A DNA stretch of 64,000 bases from Draconibacterium sp. (GCA_011620585.1 WOYV01000078.1:1-64000); one strand, 5' to 3'; numbered from the stretch's first letter, positions 25,737 to 35,362 are shown. The notes: generated from the sequence alone by a model not told the origin. A program made the numbers and translations.

Positions 25737-28700
25737 CTAGGATTTTATATCTGTAATTATTTCTTTCAGGATAAAATCGGCAGTTTCAACATTTGGAACA
25801 TTCTGAAAACGAAGGGTCAGTTTACCATTGGTTTCCTTCATTTTCCCCATGGTTTTTCCCTTGTGAACATGCTGAACAATTTTAAGGAAAGTGTCAGACT
25901 GATAGAATGGCGATCGTTGATCGGAGACAAAATAACAGATCATCGATCCGTTTTTGAGAATGATTCTTTCGATGCTCAGTTCGAGCGCTTTCCAGCGGAG
26001 TGGAAGAATATCGATCAGTTCACGGCTTTCTGCGGGCAATTTTCCAAAGCGATCTTCCAGTCCTTTTTTAAACAGATTGAGCCCTTCAGGGTTTTCAATG
26101 TTATCGAGTTCGCGGTACAAAAGCATGCGTTCCGAGTTTCCCGGAATGTACGAGTCGGGGAAAAGCAGCTCCATATCAGTATCGATTGTACAGTCGTTTA
26201 CATATTTTAAATTCAGGAAAGCTTGCGACTGGTCTTTCTGCTCTTCTGCAAACAGGTCTTTGAATTCGTCTTGTTTCAATTCCTGGATGGCTTCATTCAG
26301 AATACGATGATAGGTTTCGAAACCGATATCAGCAATAAAACCACTCTGTTCGGCCCCCAGCATGTTTCCGGCCCCGCGAATGTCTAAATCTTGCATGGCA
26401 ATATTAAATCCGCTGCCCAGCTCCGAGAATTGTTCGAGGGCCTGGATCCGGCGGCGTGCTTCAGTACTAACGGTTGAAAGGGGTGGTGTAATAAGGTAAC
26501 AAAACGCTTTTTTATTTGACCGGCCAACGCGTCCGCGCAACTGGTGAAGATCGCTCAGTCCAAAGTTTTGTGCATTGTTGATGATAATGGTGTTGGCATT
26601 TGGAATATCGAGGCCCGATTCGATGATGGTGGTTGCAATTAGCACATCAAACTTGCCATTGATAAAATCGAGCATCACTTTTTCGAGTTTTGGCCCATCC
26701 ATCTGGCCATGACCAACCGCAGTTTTTACTCCCGGAACAATCCTTTTGATGACATCTTCCACTTCGTGAATGTTTTGTACACGGTTATGAATAACAAAGA
26801 TTTGTCCGTTGCGATCGATCTCGTATAAAATTGCTTCGCGGATAATCTGTTCGTTAAATCCGTGAACTTCAGTAACAATCGGATAGCGGTTGGGCGGCGG
26901 GGTTTGAATAATCGACAAGTCGCGTGCTCCCATCAACGAAAACTGGAGTGTTCGCGGAATCGGTGTTGCGGTGAGTGTTAGGGTATCCACATTTACTTTT
27001 ATGTGTTTGAGTTTTTCCTTTACCGAAACGCCAAATTTCTGTTCCTCATCAATAATCAGCAGTCCCAGGTCCTTGAATTTCACATCCTTGCTGACGAGTC
27101 GGTGCGTCCCAATCAAAATATCCACTTTGCCCTCGGCAGCTTCTTTCAGTATTTCTTTAATTTCGGTGGTCGATTTCAAACGGCTGACATATTCTATCCG
27201 CACCGGAAAATCGCACAAGCGTTCCGAAAAGGTTTTAAAATGCTGCAAAGCCAAAATGGTAGTGGGCACTAAAACTGCTACTTGTTTACTGTCGGCAACG
27301 GCTTTAAAAGCCGCCCGAATGGCAATTTCAGTTTTTCCAAAACCAACGTCGCCGCAAACCAGCCGGTCCATCGGAATGGTTTTTTCCATGTCGCTTTTTA
27401 CTGCCGCTGTGGCTTTTCCCTGGTCGGGAGTGTCCTCATAAATAAACGAGGCTTCCAATTCGGTTTGCAGGTACGAGTCGGGCGAAAATGCGTATCCTTT
27501 TTCGGCACGGCGCTGTGCATACAAGGCTATCAACTCTTTGGCAATGTCTTTTACCTTTGCCTTGGTACGGTTTTTCATTTGCTGCCACGCACCGGTACCC
27601 AGTTTGTTGATTTTAGGTTCGCCCCCTTCTTTTCCTTTGTATTTCGAAATGCGGTGAAGCGAATGAATACTCACCAGCAACGAGTCGTTGTCGCGGTAAA
27701 CTAATCGGATGGATTCCTGGATTTTTCCGTTGACTTCGGTTTTTGCAAGACCGGCAAATTTTCCAATTCCGTGGTCGATGTGCACCACATAATCGCCGGG
27801 ATGCAATTTGTTGAGTTCTTTTAGCGAGATGGCTTCGCGTTCTGCTTTTCTTCCTTTAAGATTGAATCGATGGTAGCGTTCAAAAATCTGATGATCGGTG
27901 TAAAAACAGGCTTTTAACTCGTGATCGATAAAACCTTCGTGCAAAATAAAATTTACAGGCTGAAAACGAATCTTGTAATTACTGTCGGTAAAAATGGACT
28001 GTAAGCGTTCGATCTGCTTTTCCTGCCCGGAAAGGATAAAAAGCCGGTAGCCGTTTTTTTGATGTTCAATTAGATTAGCCCCAAGCAAATCGAAGTTTTT
28101 ATTAAAAACAGGTTGTGCCGAAGTGGAAAAGTTGATGCTATCGGTACTTTCAAAAGCTAAGTCGAATCCAAAGTCGAATACCGTTCGTTGGTTGAATTCA
28201 GCGAGCAACTCATGTCCCGAAATAATCATTGCCGCAATATGTTCTTCTTCACGCGAAATCAAAGTCTGTCGTTGAATTTCAGAAACACGGTCGAAAAACT
28301 GGTTCAGATTGTTTCCAAACCACAGGCACGATTCTCCAATAAATTCGCCAAATGAAATGCGTGAACCTTCAATCTTTTCGTGCTGAATATTGGGGACTAT
28401 CGTTATTTTATCGAAGCGGGTTTTTGAGAATTGGGTGTCAATATCAAAACTTCGGATCGATTCAATTTCATCGCCAAAAAAATCGAGCCGGTACGGGTCT
28501 TCGTGCGAAAACGAGAATACGTCCACGATACTTCCACGAATCGAAAATTGCCCGGGTTCGTAAACAAAATCAACCCGTTCGAAACCGTATTCATACAAAA
28601 ATTCGTTGATGAATTCTATCGAAATCCTATCCCGGCTTTTTACCTGCAAAGTGTTGCTCTCGAGGCTCGCATTTGAAATCACTTTCTCGACTATTGCTTC

Positions 28701-29096
28701 GGGATACGAAACTACGAGGTAAGGTTTTTCGTTCTTCGAAATCAGGTTGAGGACCTCTGTCCGTTGTACCACATTTTCCTGTTCAGGCTGATTGTATTGA
28801 ACCGACCGTTTGTACGATGACGGGAAAAACAAGGTATTCTCGCCCACTCCGAGGTGGTTTAAATCGTCGTAAAAGTAGGCAGCTTCTTCGCGATCGTTCA
28901 ATAAAACCACTATGTTTTTGTTACTTTTCTGAAGAAGAAGACTTAGCAGAATTGTCTTGGATGAGCCAATAAGCCCATGCAGGTGAATTTTTTCACCCGG
29001 GGGGGCGGCGAGTTTTTTTTCGAGCGTTGAAAAACCGGGATGCCCCTTAAAATATTTTAGAAACTCAGCTGTTTCCAAAACCGGAATTTTGCGCAA
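25737..29096 (-). CDS. mfd: Transcription-repair coupling factor Mfd
   Basis: This protein of about 1119 residues, normal length for Mfd, has an N-terminal UvrB-like region, an RNA-polymerase-interacting CarD-like domain (PGDYVVHIDHGIGKF), a superfamily 2 translocase with Walker A GFGKT (Lys588) and a DEEQ box (683-686), and the C-terminal TRCF domain. It removes RNA polymerase stalled at lesions and recruits UvrA. The start is uncertain: no ATG exists near the 5' end. The longest frame begins at TTG (29096), and another TTG lies at 29078. A perfect -7-like box (TATATTTG, 29101-29094) overlaps the first TTG, which would favour the second. Confidence 0.96.
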   Translation of the reverse strand: MRKIPVLETAEFLKYFKGHPGFSTLEKKLAAPPGEKIHLHGLIGSSKTILLSLLLQKSNKNIVVLLNDREEAAYFYDDLNHLGVGENTLFFPSSYKRSVQYNQPEQENVVQRTEVLNLISKNEKPYLVVSYPEAIVEKVISNASLESNTLQVKSRDRISIEFINEFLYEYGFERVDFVYEPGQFSIRGSIVDVFSFSHEDPYRLDFFGDEIESIRSFDIDTQFSKTRFDKITIVPNIQHEKIEGSRISFGEFIGESCLWFGNNLNQFFDRVSEIQRQTLISREEEHIAAMIISGHELLAEFNQRTVFDFGFDLAFESTDSINFSTSAQPVFNKNFDLLGANLIEHQKNGYRLFILSGQEKQIERLQSIFTDSNYKIRFQPVNFILHEGFIDHELKACFYTDHQIFERYHRFNLKGRKAEREAISLKELNKLHPGDYVVHIDHGIGKFAGLAKTEVNGKIQESIRLVYRDNDSLLVSIHSLHRISKYKGKEGGEPKINKLGTGAWQQMKNRTKAKVKDIAKELIALYAQRRAEKGYAFSPDSYLQTELEASFIYEDTPDQGKATAAVKSDMEKTIPMDRLVCGDVGFGKTEIAIRAAFKAVADSKQVAVLVPTTILALQHFKTFSERLCDFPVRIEYVSRLKSTTEIKEILKEAAEGKVDILIGTHRLVSKDVKFKDLGLLIIDEEQKFGVSVKEKLKHIKVNVDTLTLTATPIPRTLQFSLMGARDLSIIQTPPPNRYPIVTEVHGFNEQIIREAILYEIDRNGQIFVIHNRVQNIHEVEDVIKRIVPGVKTAVGHGQMDGPKLEKVMLDFINGKFDVLIATTIIESGLDIPNANTIIINNAQNFGLSDLHQLRGRVGRSNKKAFCYLITPPLSTVSTEARRRIQALEQFSELGSGFNIAMQDLDIRGAGNMLGAEQSGFIADIGFETYHRILNEAIQELKQDEFKDLFAEEQKDQSQAFLNLKYVNDCTIDTDMELLFPDSYIPGNSERMLLYRELDNIENPEGLNLFKKGLEDRFGKLPAESRELIDILPLRWKALELSIERIILKNGSMICYFVSDQRSPFYQSDTFLKIVQHVHKGKTMGKMKETNGKLTLRFQNVPNVETADFILKEIITDIKS

Positions 29097-29123
29097 ATAT
29101 ACTTTATAGAATACAGTAGGGCA

Positions 29124-29152
29124 TAAAAAAAGGAGCCAAATTACTCCTTTTT
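29124..29152 (-). terminator. Terminator between the secreted hypothetical gene and mfd
   Basis: AAAAAGGAG and CTCCTTTTT form a nine-pair stem with an eight-base loop and T-runs on both strands. It is likely the terminator of the gene at 29175-29561. Confidence 0.75.
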
Positions 29153-29174
29153 GTATTTTTACTGAAGAATAACT

Positions 29175-29561
29175 CTATTTCCTATTGTAATGAAAGTCGA
29201 CTTTCACTATTCCGCTTGGGGTAATCACCATTCGTTTATCCCTTAACCTTACATCGTCAATCCCATCATTATCAATATCTGCCGACAAACTTATACGCAT
29301 AACGGCATAAGGCATTGCAAGAGCAAGAAAGGGATCGTTTGGGTCGAGTTGAAAGGTGATTGTCCGTTTGAAATTTCCGGAAGGCGTAATGTGAATTTCT
29401 TCTGTACCGCCTGATAAATAGTAGGTATCACCGGTTTGAACGATTCTCAGGCCCAGCTCGAAACTGTTATTCTCGATGCTCGTTACTTGTGCAAAAATTT
29501 GGTTGGGGCTAACAAAAATAAACAGCAGGACAAGCAGTCCCAGGTTTCTCGGTTTTTTCAT
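29175..29561 (-). CDS. Hypothetical secreted protein
   Basis: This 128-residue protein has a clear signal peptide (1-25, ending IFAQ). The mature part is beta-rich, with TYYLSGGTEEIHITPSGN, TFQLDPNDPFLAL, an acidic DIDNDGIDD stretch and VTPSGIVK-like ITPSGIVKVDFHY. The two ITPSG segments suggest a duplicated small beta unit. I recognise no family and no clear functional partner. The neighbours are mfd and a secreted peroxiredoxin. Confidence 0.7.
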   Translation of the reverse strand: MKKPRNLGLLVLLFIFVSPNQIFAQVTSIENNSFELGLRIVQTGDTYYLSGGTEEIHITPSGNFKRTITFQLDPNDPFLALAMPYAVMRISLSADIDNDGIDDVRLRDKRMVITPSGIVKVDFHYNRK

Positions 29562-29598
29562 TTGCTATATTTTAGCGGGTTTGTAAATTGCCTGCAAA

Positions 29599-30162
29599 TT
29601 AAGAATTCTTTTTGATAAAGTCTAAAATCTCCTGTGTGTCTTTGCTTGCGTCTACTTCTGTGTTTTTGTAAATAATCTTTCCTTCTTTATCGATAATAAA
29701 GGTCCATCGACTGGCCGTTACTCCCCGAACCAAATCGTAATTCTGTCCATCCACTTCGCGGGAAATCGAGCCGCCATCGCGGGTTGGTACGCCAAATTTT
29801 TTGGCAATGGCACCCGATTCGTCTGAAAGCAAAGGGAAATTAAGATCGTTGGCTTTTTTGAAAAGTTTTAATCCTTCCACATTGTCGCCACTCACACCAA
29901 CAACAATTGCATTGGCTGAAGCAATCTCGTTTTTAAAATCGCGATAGGCACAGGCTTGTTTGGTACATCCGCCAGTCATGGCAGCGGGGTAAAAATAAAC
30001 CACAATATATTTATTGCCCACGTAATTTTTTAGATCCCAGGTAGAGCCGTCATCGGCTTTGGCCTGAAATTCAGGAGCTTTGTCGCCCACATTCAGTTCT
30101 TGTGAAAAACCATGAATAGAAATTAAGAAGAGTAAAGTAAATAGTCCGAAAAATGTTTTCAT
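29599..30162 (-). CDS. Exported BCP-type peroxiredoxin
   Basis: The start is set at MKTFFGLF (30162), 33 codons inside the longest frame, giving a signal peptide ending GFSQ. The 187-residue protein is an AhpC/TSA-fold peroxiredoxin: VGDKAPEFQAKADDGS at the start, peroxidatic Cys in YPAAMTGGCTKQAC with a resolving Cys five residues later (the atypical 2-Cys BCP arrangement), and RWTFIIDKEGKI near the end. It should reduce peroxides in the periplasm with a thioredoxin-like donor. Most BCP proteins are cytoplasmic, so the export signal is the notable point. It is divergent from a zinc-ribbon gene. Confidence 0.9.
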   Translation of the reverse strand: MKTFFGLFTLLFLISIHGFSQELNVGDKAPEFQAKADDGSTWDLKNYVGNKYIVVYFYPAAMTGGCTKQACAYRDFKNEIASANAIVVGVSGDNVEGLKLFKKANDLNFPLLSDESGAIAKKFGVPTRDGGSISREVDGQNYDLVRGVTASRWTFIIDKEGKIIYKNTEVDASKDTQEILDFIKKNS

Positions 30163-30307
30163 CGCATGTAATTTTATTGTTTCCATAGTTAGACAAACGA
30201 GGATAGCTTTTTGTTTTAGGTAGAAAGCAGGCCGAAAAGACTTCTTTACAACATAAAGCATTTTGAATCAGGAAGAAAATGGTTATTTTTAAACAAATCA
30301 TCGTTTT

Positions 30308-30724
30308 ATGGGACATGCGTATGCTTATCGTTGCGACCACTGCGGATTTTCTGAAACATTTAATCAGGGACACGGGTTTATGGTCCACTCGCAATTACTG
30401 CGCGATTACGTGAAACAACCCAAACAGATATTTCATTACAAAACCCGCGAAGTTCTTTTAAAACTGGCAGCCCAAGACGAGGATTTATTTTTGAAGGCCG
30501 GATTTCAGATTTACAAATGCCCGCACTGCAAAACCTTGCACGATAAAACCGAGGTAACCGTTTTCGACGGCGAACGTGTGGTTCACAAAAGCGAGTTTCG
30601 TTGTCCCGAGTGCCGGTCGCGATTGAAGCTAACCAATATTCACCGGCTAAAAAAAGCGATTTGTCCGAAATGCCACCGGCGAACTTTCCATCGAGCTTAT
30701 TCAATGCCGCAATTGTGGGATTGA
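30308..30724 (+). CDS. Hypothetical zinc-ribbon protein with four CxxC pairs
   Basis: This 138-residue basic protein has four CxxC pairs: CDHC, CPHC, CPEC and CPKC, making two likely zinc-binding units, one split between the N-terminus and the middle and one C-terminal. Between the first two pairs is a helical stretch (REVLLKLAAQDEDLFLKAGF). No known enzyme motif is visible. Such proteins are common but unnamed in Bacteroidota; a nucleic-acid or protein-binding role is a guess. A weak TTTG-N18-TATTTTTA promoter lies just upstream (30262-30291). Confidence 0.75.
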   Translation: MGHAYAYRCDHCGFSETFNQGHGFMVHSQLLRDYVKQPKQIFHYKTREVLLKLAAQDEDLFLKAGFQIYKCPHCKTLHDKTEVTVFDGERVVHKSEFRCPECRSRLKLTNIHRLKKAICPKCHRRTFHRAYSMPQLWD

Positions 30725-30732
30725 AATCCAAC

Positions 30733-31473
30733 TTAATTAACAGATTTTTCCTTACTCACTTGTAAATACTCCTGAAATCTTTGATTGTTTGGATAGTTTT
30801 CGGCTAAATAAGCAAACAGATGGATGCCTTTTTCGGGCTCTTTTTCGTATTGAAGGTATATTTTCCCGAGAAAATAGGAACCCAACGTTTTTACCATTTC
30901 GAAATCAGAATCAGAAAGTTTTTCCATTTCGTGGATGGCTTTGCTAAGCTCGGCTTTGCTGCTTCGCGAGAAATAGCTGCCCAGGTAATGGTTAAAATAC
31001 GAGATAAGTGCAGAATAGAGTTTGAAAACTTCGGTTTGTTCTGGATCGAATGCAAGCTTATTCTCTTTTAAAGAGTCGTATAATCCGAGGGCGCTTTTGC
31101 GGGTTTTTAAGGCAGAAAAAAGGTGGTATCGCTTTAATGCATAGCGTAACCGATACGATTGAACAACCAACCCTGATGCCTGTTCGTCCAAAGTTTCGGG
31201 ATTTTGAACTTCATGATTTTTTAGCGTGGTCTCGAATATTTCGTAGTTGGGTCCTTCGGTTCCGGTAACATTTTCCCAGTAACTCAAATCGATCTCCAAA
31301 ACCGTGAGATAAAATCCATCCAGTTGACCTTTGTTTTGGTTTAAAACAAAGTGGGCCGAATCGTATTGTTGATTGTAGATTAGCTTGAAAATTTGGTGTG
31401 GAACATCATCACCCGCTTTTAACGAAACGTTGGCAAAAACAAAAAATAGTATAGAAAGAAGGAAGCGCCGCAT
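30733..31473 (-). CDS. Hypothetical secreted helical (TPR-like) protein
   Basis: This 246-residue protein has a signal peptide (about 1-21, FVFANVSLKAGDD). The mature part is almost wholly helical with alternating Leu/Tyr patterns (YDSAHFVLNQNKG, SKAELSKAIHEME, GSYFLGKIYLQYEKEPEKGI) that resemble degenerate TPR units. Its start codon lies two bases past the elaA stop, so it is probably cotranscribed with elaA. No enzymatic motif is seen; a periplasmic scaffold is a reasonable but unproven idea. Confidence 0.7.
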   Translation of the reverse strand: MRRFLLSILFFVFANVSLKAGDDVPHQIFKLIYNQQYDSAHFVLNQNKGQLDGFYLTVLEIDLSYWENVTGTEGPNYEIFETTLKNHEVQNPETLDEQASGLVVQSYRLRYALKRYHLFSALKTRKSALGLYDSLKENKLAFDPEQTEVFKLYSALISYFNHYLGSYFSRSSKAELSKAIHEMEKLSDSDFEMVKTLGSYFLGKIYLQYEKEPEKGIHLFAYLAENYPNNQRFQEYLQVSKEKSVN

Positions 31474-31475
31474 AT

Positions 31476-31925
31476 TCAGGATTTATATTTGAACAACATG
31501 CCAAAATGCGGAATGCCGTCTTCGAGGTATTCTTCAGTGATCACCTGAAAACCAAGACCTTCGTAAAATTTTCGCAGGTATTTTTGTGCACTGATCTTTA
31601 TTTTATCGGCTTTCCATACTTCGAGAATATATCGTTTGGCTTCTTCCATCATCCGGAACCCGAGTCCGGCGCCGCGTTCAGAAAGCTTAACCACCACCCG
31701 TCCGATCGAAAAATCGTTAAAACGGCTACCCGGTTTTAATAACCTTGAGTAAGCTACTATTGCACCTTTCTTTTTCAGAAAAAGGTGGATCGCATCTTTG
31801 TCGTGGCCGTCGAGGTCGTTATAAACACAGTCTTGCTCTACTACAAAAATTTCCGAGCGGAGTTGTAAAATGTCATACAACTCATCGTTTGTCAGTTCCG
31901 AAAAATGTTTGAAATCGAATTCCAT
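31476..31925 (-). CDS. elaA: ElaA-type GNAT acetyltransferase
   Basis: This 149-residue protein has the ElaA beginning (LYDILQLRSEIFVVEQDCVYNDLDGHDKD) and the acetyl-CoA-binding motif A (IGRVVVKLSERGAGLGFRMM). It ends with HFGMLFKYK, also typical. The family is a small GNAT N-acetyltransferase with unknown substrate. A TACTTTTG -7-like box lies on the minus strand at 31951-31944, about 20 bases ahead of the start. Confidence 0.92.
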   Translation of the reverse strand: MEFDFKHFSELTNDELYDILQLRSEIFVVEQDCVYNDLDGHDKDAIHLFLKKKGAIVAYSRLLKPGSRFNDFSIGRVVVKLSERGAGLGFRMMEEAKRYILEVWKADKIKISAQKYLRKFYEGLGFQVITEEYLEDGIPHFGMLFKYKS

Positions 31926-32024
31926 AACTGTAAATAATAGTTACAAAAGTATTTGTTTTAAAAGAAAGAACTGTGCGAATCTTAAAGGAATACTGTCCGT
32001 TTCATACATCTCGGCAGGGTGAGG

Positions 32025-33383
32025 CTAAAAAAACAGGCTGGTTAACATGGTAAACCCAAGTCCGCAAACGGCAATCAGGGTTTCCATAACCGTCCACGAT
32101 TGAAGCGTCTGTTTTTCGTTCATTCCAAAGTATTTTCCTACCAGCCAGAATCCACTGTCGTTTACATGCGAGAGGATGGTGGCACCCGATGCAATCGACA
32201 ATACAACAAGCGCACGTTGCGGATCGCTCAAGTTAAATTCAGAAAGTACAGGAGCAATTATTCCGGCTGCTGTAATCATGGCAACCGTTGAGGAACCTTG
32301 CGTTACCCGAACAATGGCGGCTAAAATCCAGGCCAGTAAAATGGGAGGCAGCGCCGAGTTTGCCATTGATTCGGCCATTATTTTCCCAATTCCACTATCG
32401 ACCAAAACCTGCTTCAATACACCCCCAGCACCTGTTATCAGGATAATAATACCGGCAGGGCCGAGCGCTTTTGTGCTCAAGTCGAGGATTTGTTTTTTGT
32501 CGAATCCGCGTTTAATCCCCAAAAAGTAAATGGCTATTAAAGTGGCAATTATCAGAGCAGTAAATGGATGCCCCAGGAATTCGAGTATATCAGTCAGGAT
32601 GCCTTGTTCTACCCAGGCTTTTTGTACCGCCAGGCTGGTAAATGTATTCACCAAAATTAGGAAGAGCGGAATGGCAATTATAAGTGCAATCAATCCAAAT
32701 GATGGAAGTTTTTTATCATCGTAGGTCTTTTCTTTAGTAATGGCAAATTCGGCAGGTGGTTCAAGATATATTCTTTTTGAAATAATTTTTCCCCAAACGG
32801 GCCCTGCAATAACCGCGGTCGGGAATCCAACGATTAATCCCAGCAGAATGACCCACCCCAACTGAACATTCACGATATCGGCCACAGCCACCGGTCCCGG
32901 TGTTGGGGGAATAAAACTGTGCGTGGCTGCCAAACCAGCCAAAAGTGGAATTCCGTAATACAACAGCGACTTTTTGGTATCGCGCGAAAGGGCATAAACA
33001 ATCGGAACCAGAATGATAAAACCAACGTCGAAAAAAACCGGAATAGCTACAATAAAACCGGTAATTACCATTGCCCATGAAGCACGATCGGTCCCAAATT
33101 TCTTTACAAGATAGTGTGCCAGCGATTCTGCTCCGCCCGAACTTTCAAGCATCTGCCCAAAAATGGCTCCCAAACCTACCACTGTTGCTACAAATCCCAG
33201 AGTTCCGGCCATTCCGTTTTGGATGGCCGTGGTTACATCTTTCAGTGGCATTCCTGAGATAATACCAACATAAATGGCCGACATCAACAGCGAGATAAAG
33301 GCACTGATTTTCAGTTTTAGCACGAGAAAAAGCAGGAGCGCCACTGCCGAAATAACAATAAAAATCAAAAAGGAAGTACTCAT
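32025..33383 (-). CDS. GntP-family gluconate:H+ symporter
   Basis: This 452-residue inner-membrane protein has about 12-14 hydrophobic helices and family segments such as GFVATVVGLGAIFGQMLESSGGAE, IPVFFDVGFIILVPIVYAL, PPTPGPVAVAD and RVTQGSSTVAMITAAGI. GntP carriers import gluconate or related sugar acids (idonate, fructuronate, glycerate). No gluconate kinase or dehydratase gene is adjacent, so the substrate is unresolved. It stands alone between elaA and the divergent CobW-type gene. Confidence 0.92.
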   Translation of the reverse strand: MSTSFLIFIVISAVALLLFLVLKLKISAFISLLMSAIYVGIISGMPLKDVTTAIQNGMAGTLGFVATVVGLGAIFGQMLESSGGAESLAHYLVKKFGTDRASWAMVITGFIVAIPVFFDVGFIILVPIVYALSRDTKKSLLYYGIPLLAGLAATHSFIPPTPGPVAVADIVNVQLGWVILLGLIVGFPTAVIAGPVWGKIISKRIYLEPPAEFAITKEKTYDDKKLPSFGLIALIIAIPLFLILVNTFTSLAVQKAWVEQGILTDILEFLGHPFTALIIATLIAIYFLGIKRGFDKKQILDLSTKALGPAGIIILITGAGGVLKQVLVDSGIGKIMAESMANSALPPILLAWILAAIVRVTQGSSTVAMITAAGIIAPVLSEFNLSDPQRALVVLSIASGATILSHVNDSGFWLVGKYFGMNEKQTLQSWTVMETLIAVCGLGFTMLTSLFF

Positions 33384-33498
33384 AAGTTCGGTTTAAATTC
33401 CAGCTAAAGTTATGATTTAAGTGGATTTTAGCAAAGATTTCGTTTTCTCAATAAAGAACGTACAGATTTGCGTTTTTGATCACATTTCTGCCCAAGTC

Positions 33499-33531
33499 TT
33501 GCAAAGGAATATGTAAAAGTTGTCATCTTTG
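33499..33531 (+). promoter_or_regulatory. Probable promoter of the CobW-family gene
   Basis: TTG (33499-33501), 22 bases, then CATCTTTG (33524-33531), one base off the -7 consensus. The transcript would start near 33538, immediately ahead of the non-ATG start codon. Confidence 0.35.
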
Positions 33532-33551
33532 TCGAGGGTTGAAAAGAAAAA

Positions 33552-34454
33552 TTGATTTTGCAAAAGATTCCGTTTCATATTATCTCCGGGTTTTTGGGAA
33601 GTGGGAAAACCACTTTTTTGAAACATATCATCGAACAAATTGCTTCGAAACAAAAAGTTGGAATTATTCAGAATGAATTTGCACCGGCAAATATCGATGG
33701 TGTGGAACTAAAAAAGACAGGTGAGAATTTTGATCTGCTTGAACTCAATAACGGGTCAGTTTTCTGTGTGTGTTTGTTGGGGAGTTTTACCCGGTCGCTC
33801 GAAAAATTTATCGACGAACACCAACCCGATGTGTTGATAATAGAGGCTTCCGGACTTTCCGACACTACATCGATAGCCGAAGTTATTTCAGCCGGATCGC
33901 TTTCCGAAAAAATCTACATGGCTTCGAACTGGTGTATTTTAGACGCACAGAATTTTAACAAGGTGGGTTTAATGAAACAGCGGGTAAGCCATCAACTCAG
34001 GATGGCTGATGTGGCGCTGATCAACAAAACAGATCTTGCTCCCCGGGGAACTGAAGCAATTGAGCAGGAAATCAAAAAGATCAATCCTTTTGCACAAATT
34101 AAGCGTTCGACGTTTTGCAATATCGATTTCCAAATTGGTGAAGGAGCCATCAGTAAATTTTACTTTGGCGAAATAAAAACCTTGCCCCGGCCCGAAGTGA
34201 ATTCAATGGTGATAAAAACCACAAAAGCAGTAAAACGCGGAGCACTTCAACAATTTCTCGAAAAATGGGCGCCCAAATCATACCGAATAAAAGGGTATGT
34301 AAAGCTAAAAGGGGCAACCACTGTTGCGGTTCAGTGTACTTTCGATTCAATAGAGATTATTGAGGTAGAAAGCGATTTTCACCCGACCGAATTAATTGCA
34401 CTGAGCGAACATTTTACATTGAGAGAATGGTACAAATCGTTTAAGGAACTTTAA
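33552..34454 (+). CDS. CobW/COG0523-family GTPase, probable metal chaperone
   Basis: This protein of about 300 residues is a G3E GTPase with Walker A GFLGSGKTT (13-21), a Glu-rich switch region (EFAPANIDGVEL) and the NKTD guanine motif, followed by a short CobW C-terminal domain ending LREWYKSF. COG0523 proteins load metals, often zinc, onto clients. The usual CxCC metal motif is reduced to FCVCLL (Cys72, Cys74), so metal handling may differ. No ATG precedes the P-loop; an in-frame stop sits at 33540, so translation must begin at TTG 33552 or TTG 33558. Confidence 0.88.
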   Translation: MILQKIPFHIISGFLGSGKTTFLKHIIEQIASKQKVGIIQNEFAPANIDGVELKKTGENFDLLELNNGSVFCVCLLGSFTRSLEKFIDEHQPDVLIIEASGLSDTTSIAEVISAGSLSEKIYMASNWCILDAQNFNKVGLMKQRVSHQLRMADVALINKTDLAPRGTEAIEQEIKKINPFAQIKRSTFCNIDFQIGEGAISKFYFGEIKTLPRPEVNSMVIKTTKAVKRGALQQFLEKWAPKSYRIKGYVKLKGATTVAVQCTFDSIEIIEVESDFHPTELIALSEHFTLREWYKSFKEL

Positions 34455-34591
34455 ATAGAAATTAACAATGGGTTACAAAAGCAGATTTTGTTTTTAACAA
34501 ACTGACATTTTATGACTTACAAAACCAGTTTCATATTTCAGTCTGAAATCATTGTAGAAAGATTTTAAATTAGCTATTTTCCACATTCTTT

Positions 34592-34623
34592 TTTGGGGAT
34601 AAAACGCTGTTCATCTACATTTG
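34592..34623 (+). promoter_or_regulatory. Promoter of the sdhCAB operon
   Basis: TTTG at 34592-34595 and TACATTTG at 34616-34623, 20 bases apart, match the Bacteroidota -33/-7 consensus perfectly. The leader would be about 43 bases. Confidence 0.7.
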
Positions 34624-34672
34624 TCATGCTTTGAAAAGAAAAACAAAGAAACAACCAAAATAAGATTACACT

Positions 34673-35362
34673 ATGAGTAAATTTTTGACTGCCTCAATTG
34701 GAAGGAAGTTTGTGATGAGTCTGTCGGGGATATTCCTGATGGTTTTCATTGCGGTCCACCTGGGCCTGAACTTGTTACTTATTTTCGACGACAGTGGGGA
34801 ACTCTTTAACCAGGGTGCTCATTTTATGGCTACCAACCCCCTGGTCAAGATTGTGGAACCGATCCTCGGGCTTGGCTTTATGGTGCACATCATCTGGTCG
34901 TTTTACATCGAGTATCAAAACTGGAAAGCGCGACCGGTAAAATATGCGAAAAGGAACATGAGCGGCGCCAGTTCGTGGGCTTCCCGAAATATGTTGATTC
35001 TCGGGTCGATGGTCCTGGTTTTCCTGGTCATTCATATTCTCGACTTTTTTGTGAAAATGAAATTCACAGGCCATCCTTTACTCGAAGAAATCAGTGTTAA
35101 AGGAGTTTATATGGAAAATGCCTACGCTTTGGTTTCGGCTACTTTTATCAATAGTACCGTTTTGAGTGTACTCTACATAGCGGGTGGAATTCTTTTGGGG
35201 CTCCACCTCTCGCATGGATTTTGGTCATCGTTCCAGACCCTGGGCCTGAACAATAAATTCTGGTTAAAAAGATGGCAGGTGATTGCACAGGTTTACGCTG
35301 TGATTGTGGCGGTTGGCTTTGCCGTTATTCCGCTTTATTTCATGTTGGGAATGTACAAATAA
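34673..35362 (+). CDS. sdhC: Succinate dehydrogenase/fumarate reductase cytochrome b subunit
   Basis: This 229-residue, five-helix membrane protein of the b558 type begins [19 protein letters not shown] and has VHLGLNLL, the [18 protein letters not shown] loop and [16 protein letters not shown] with the haem-ligand histidines. It anchors the flavoprotein and iron-sulfur subunits and passes electrons to or from menaquinone. A strong promoter precedes it, and sdhA follows after 13 bases. Confidence 0.95.
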   Translation: MSKFLTASIGRKFVMSLSGIFLMVFIAVHLGLNLLLIFDDSGELFNQGAHFMATNPLVKIVEPILGLGFMVHIIWSFYIEYQNWKARPVKYAKRNMSGASSWASRNMLILGSMVLVFLVIHILDFFVKMKFTGHPLLEEISVKGVYMENAYALVSATFINSTVLSVLYIAGGILLGLHLSHGFWSSFQTLGLNNKFWLKRWQVIAQVYAVIVAVGFAVIPLYFMLGMYK

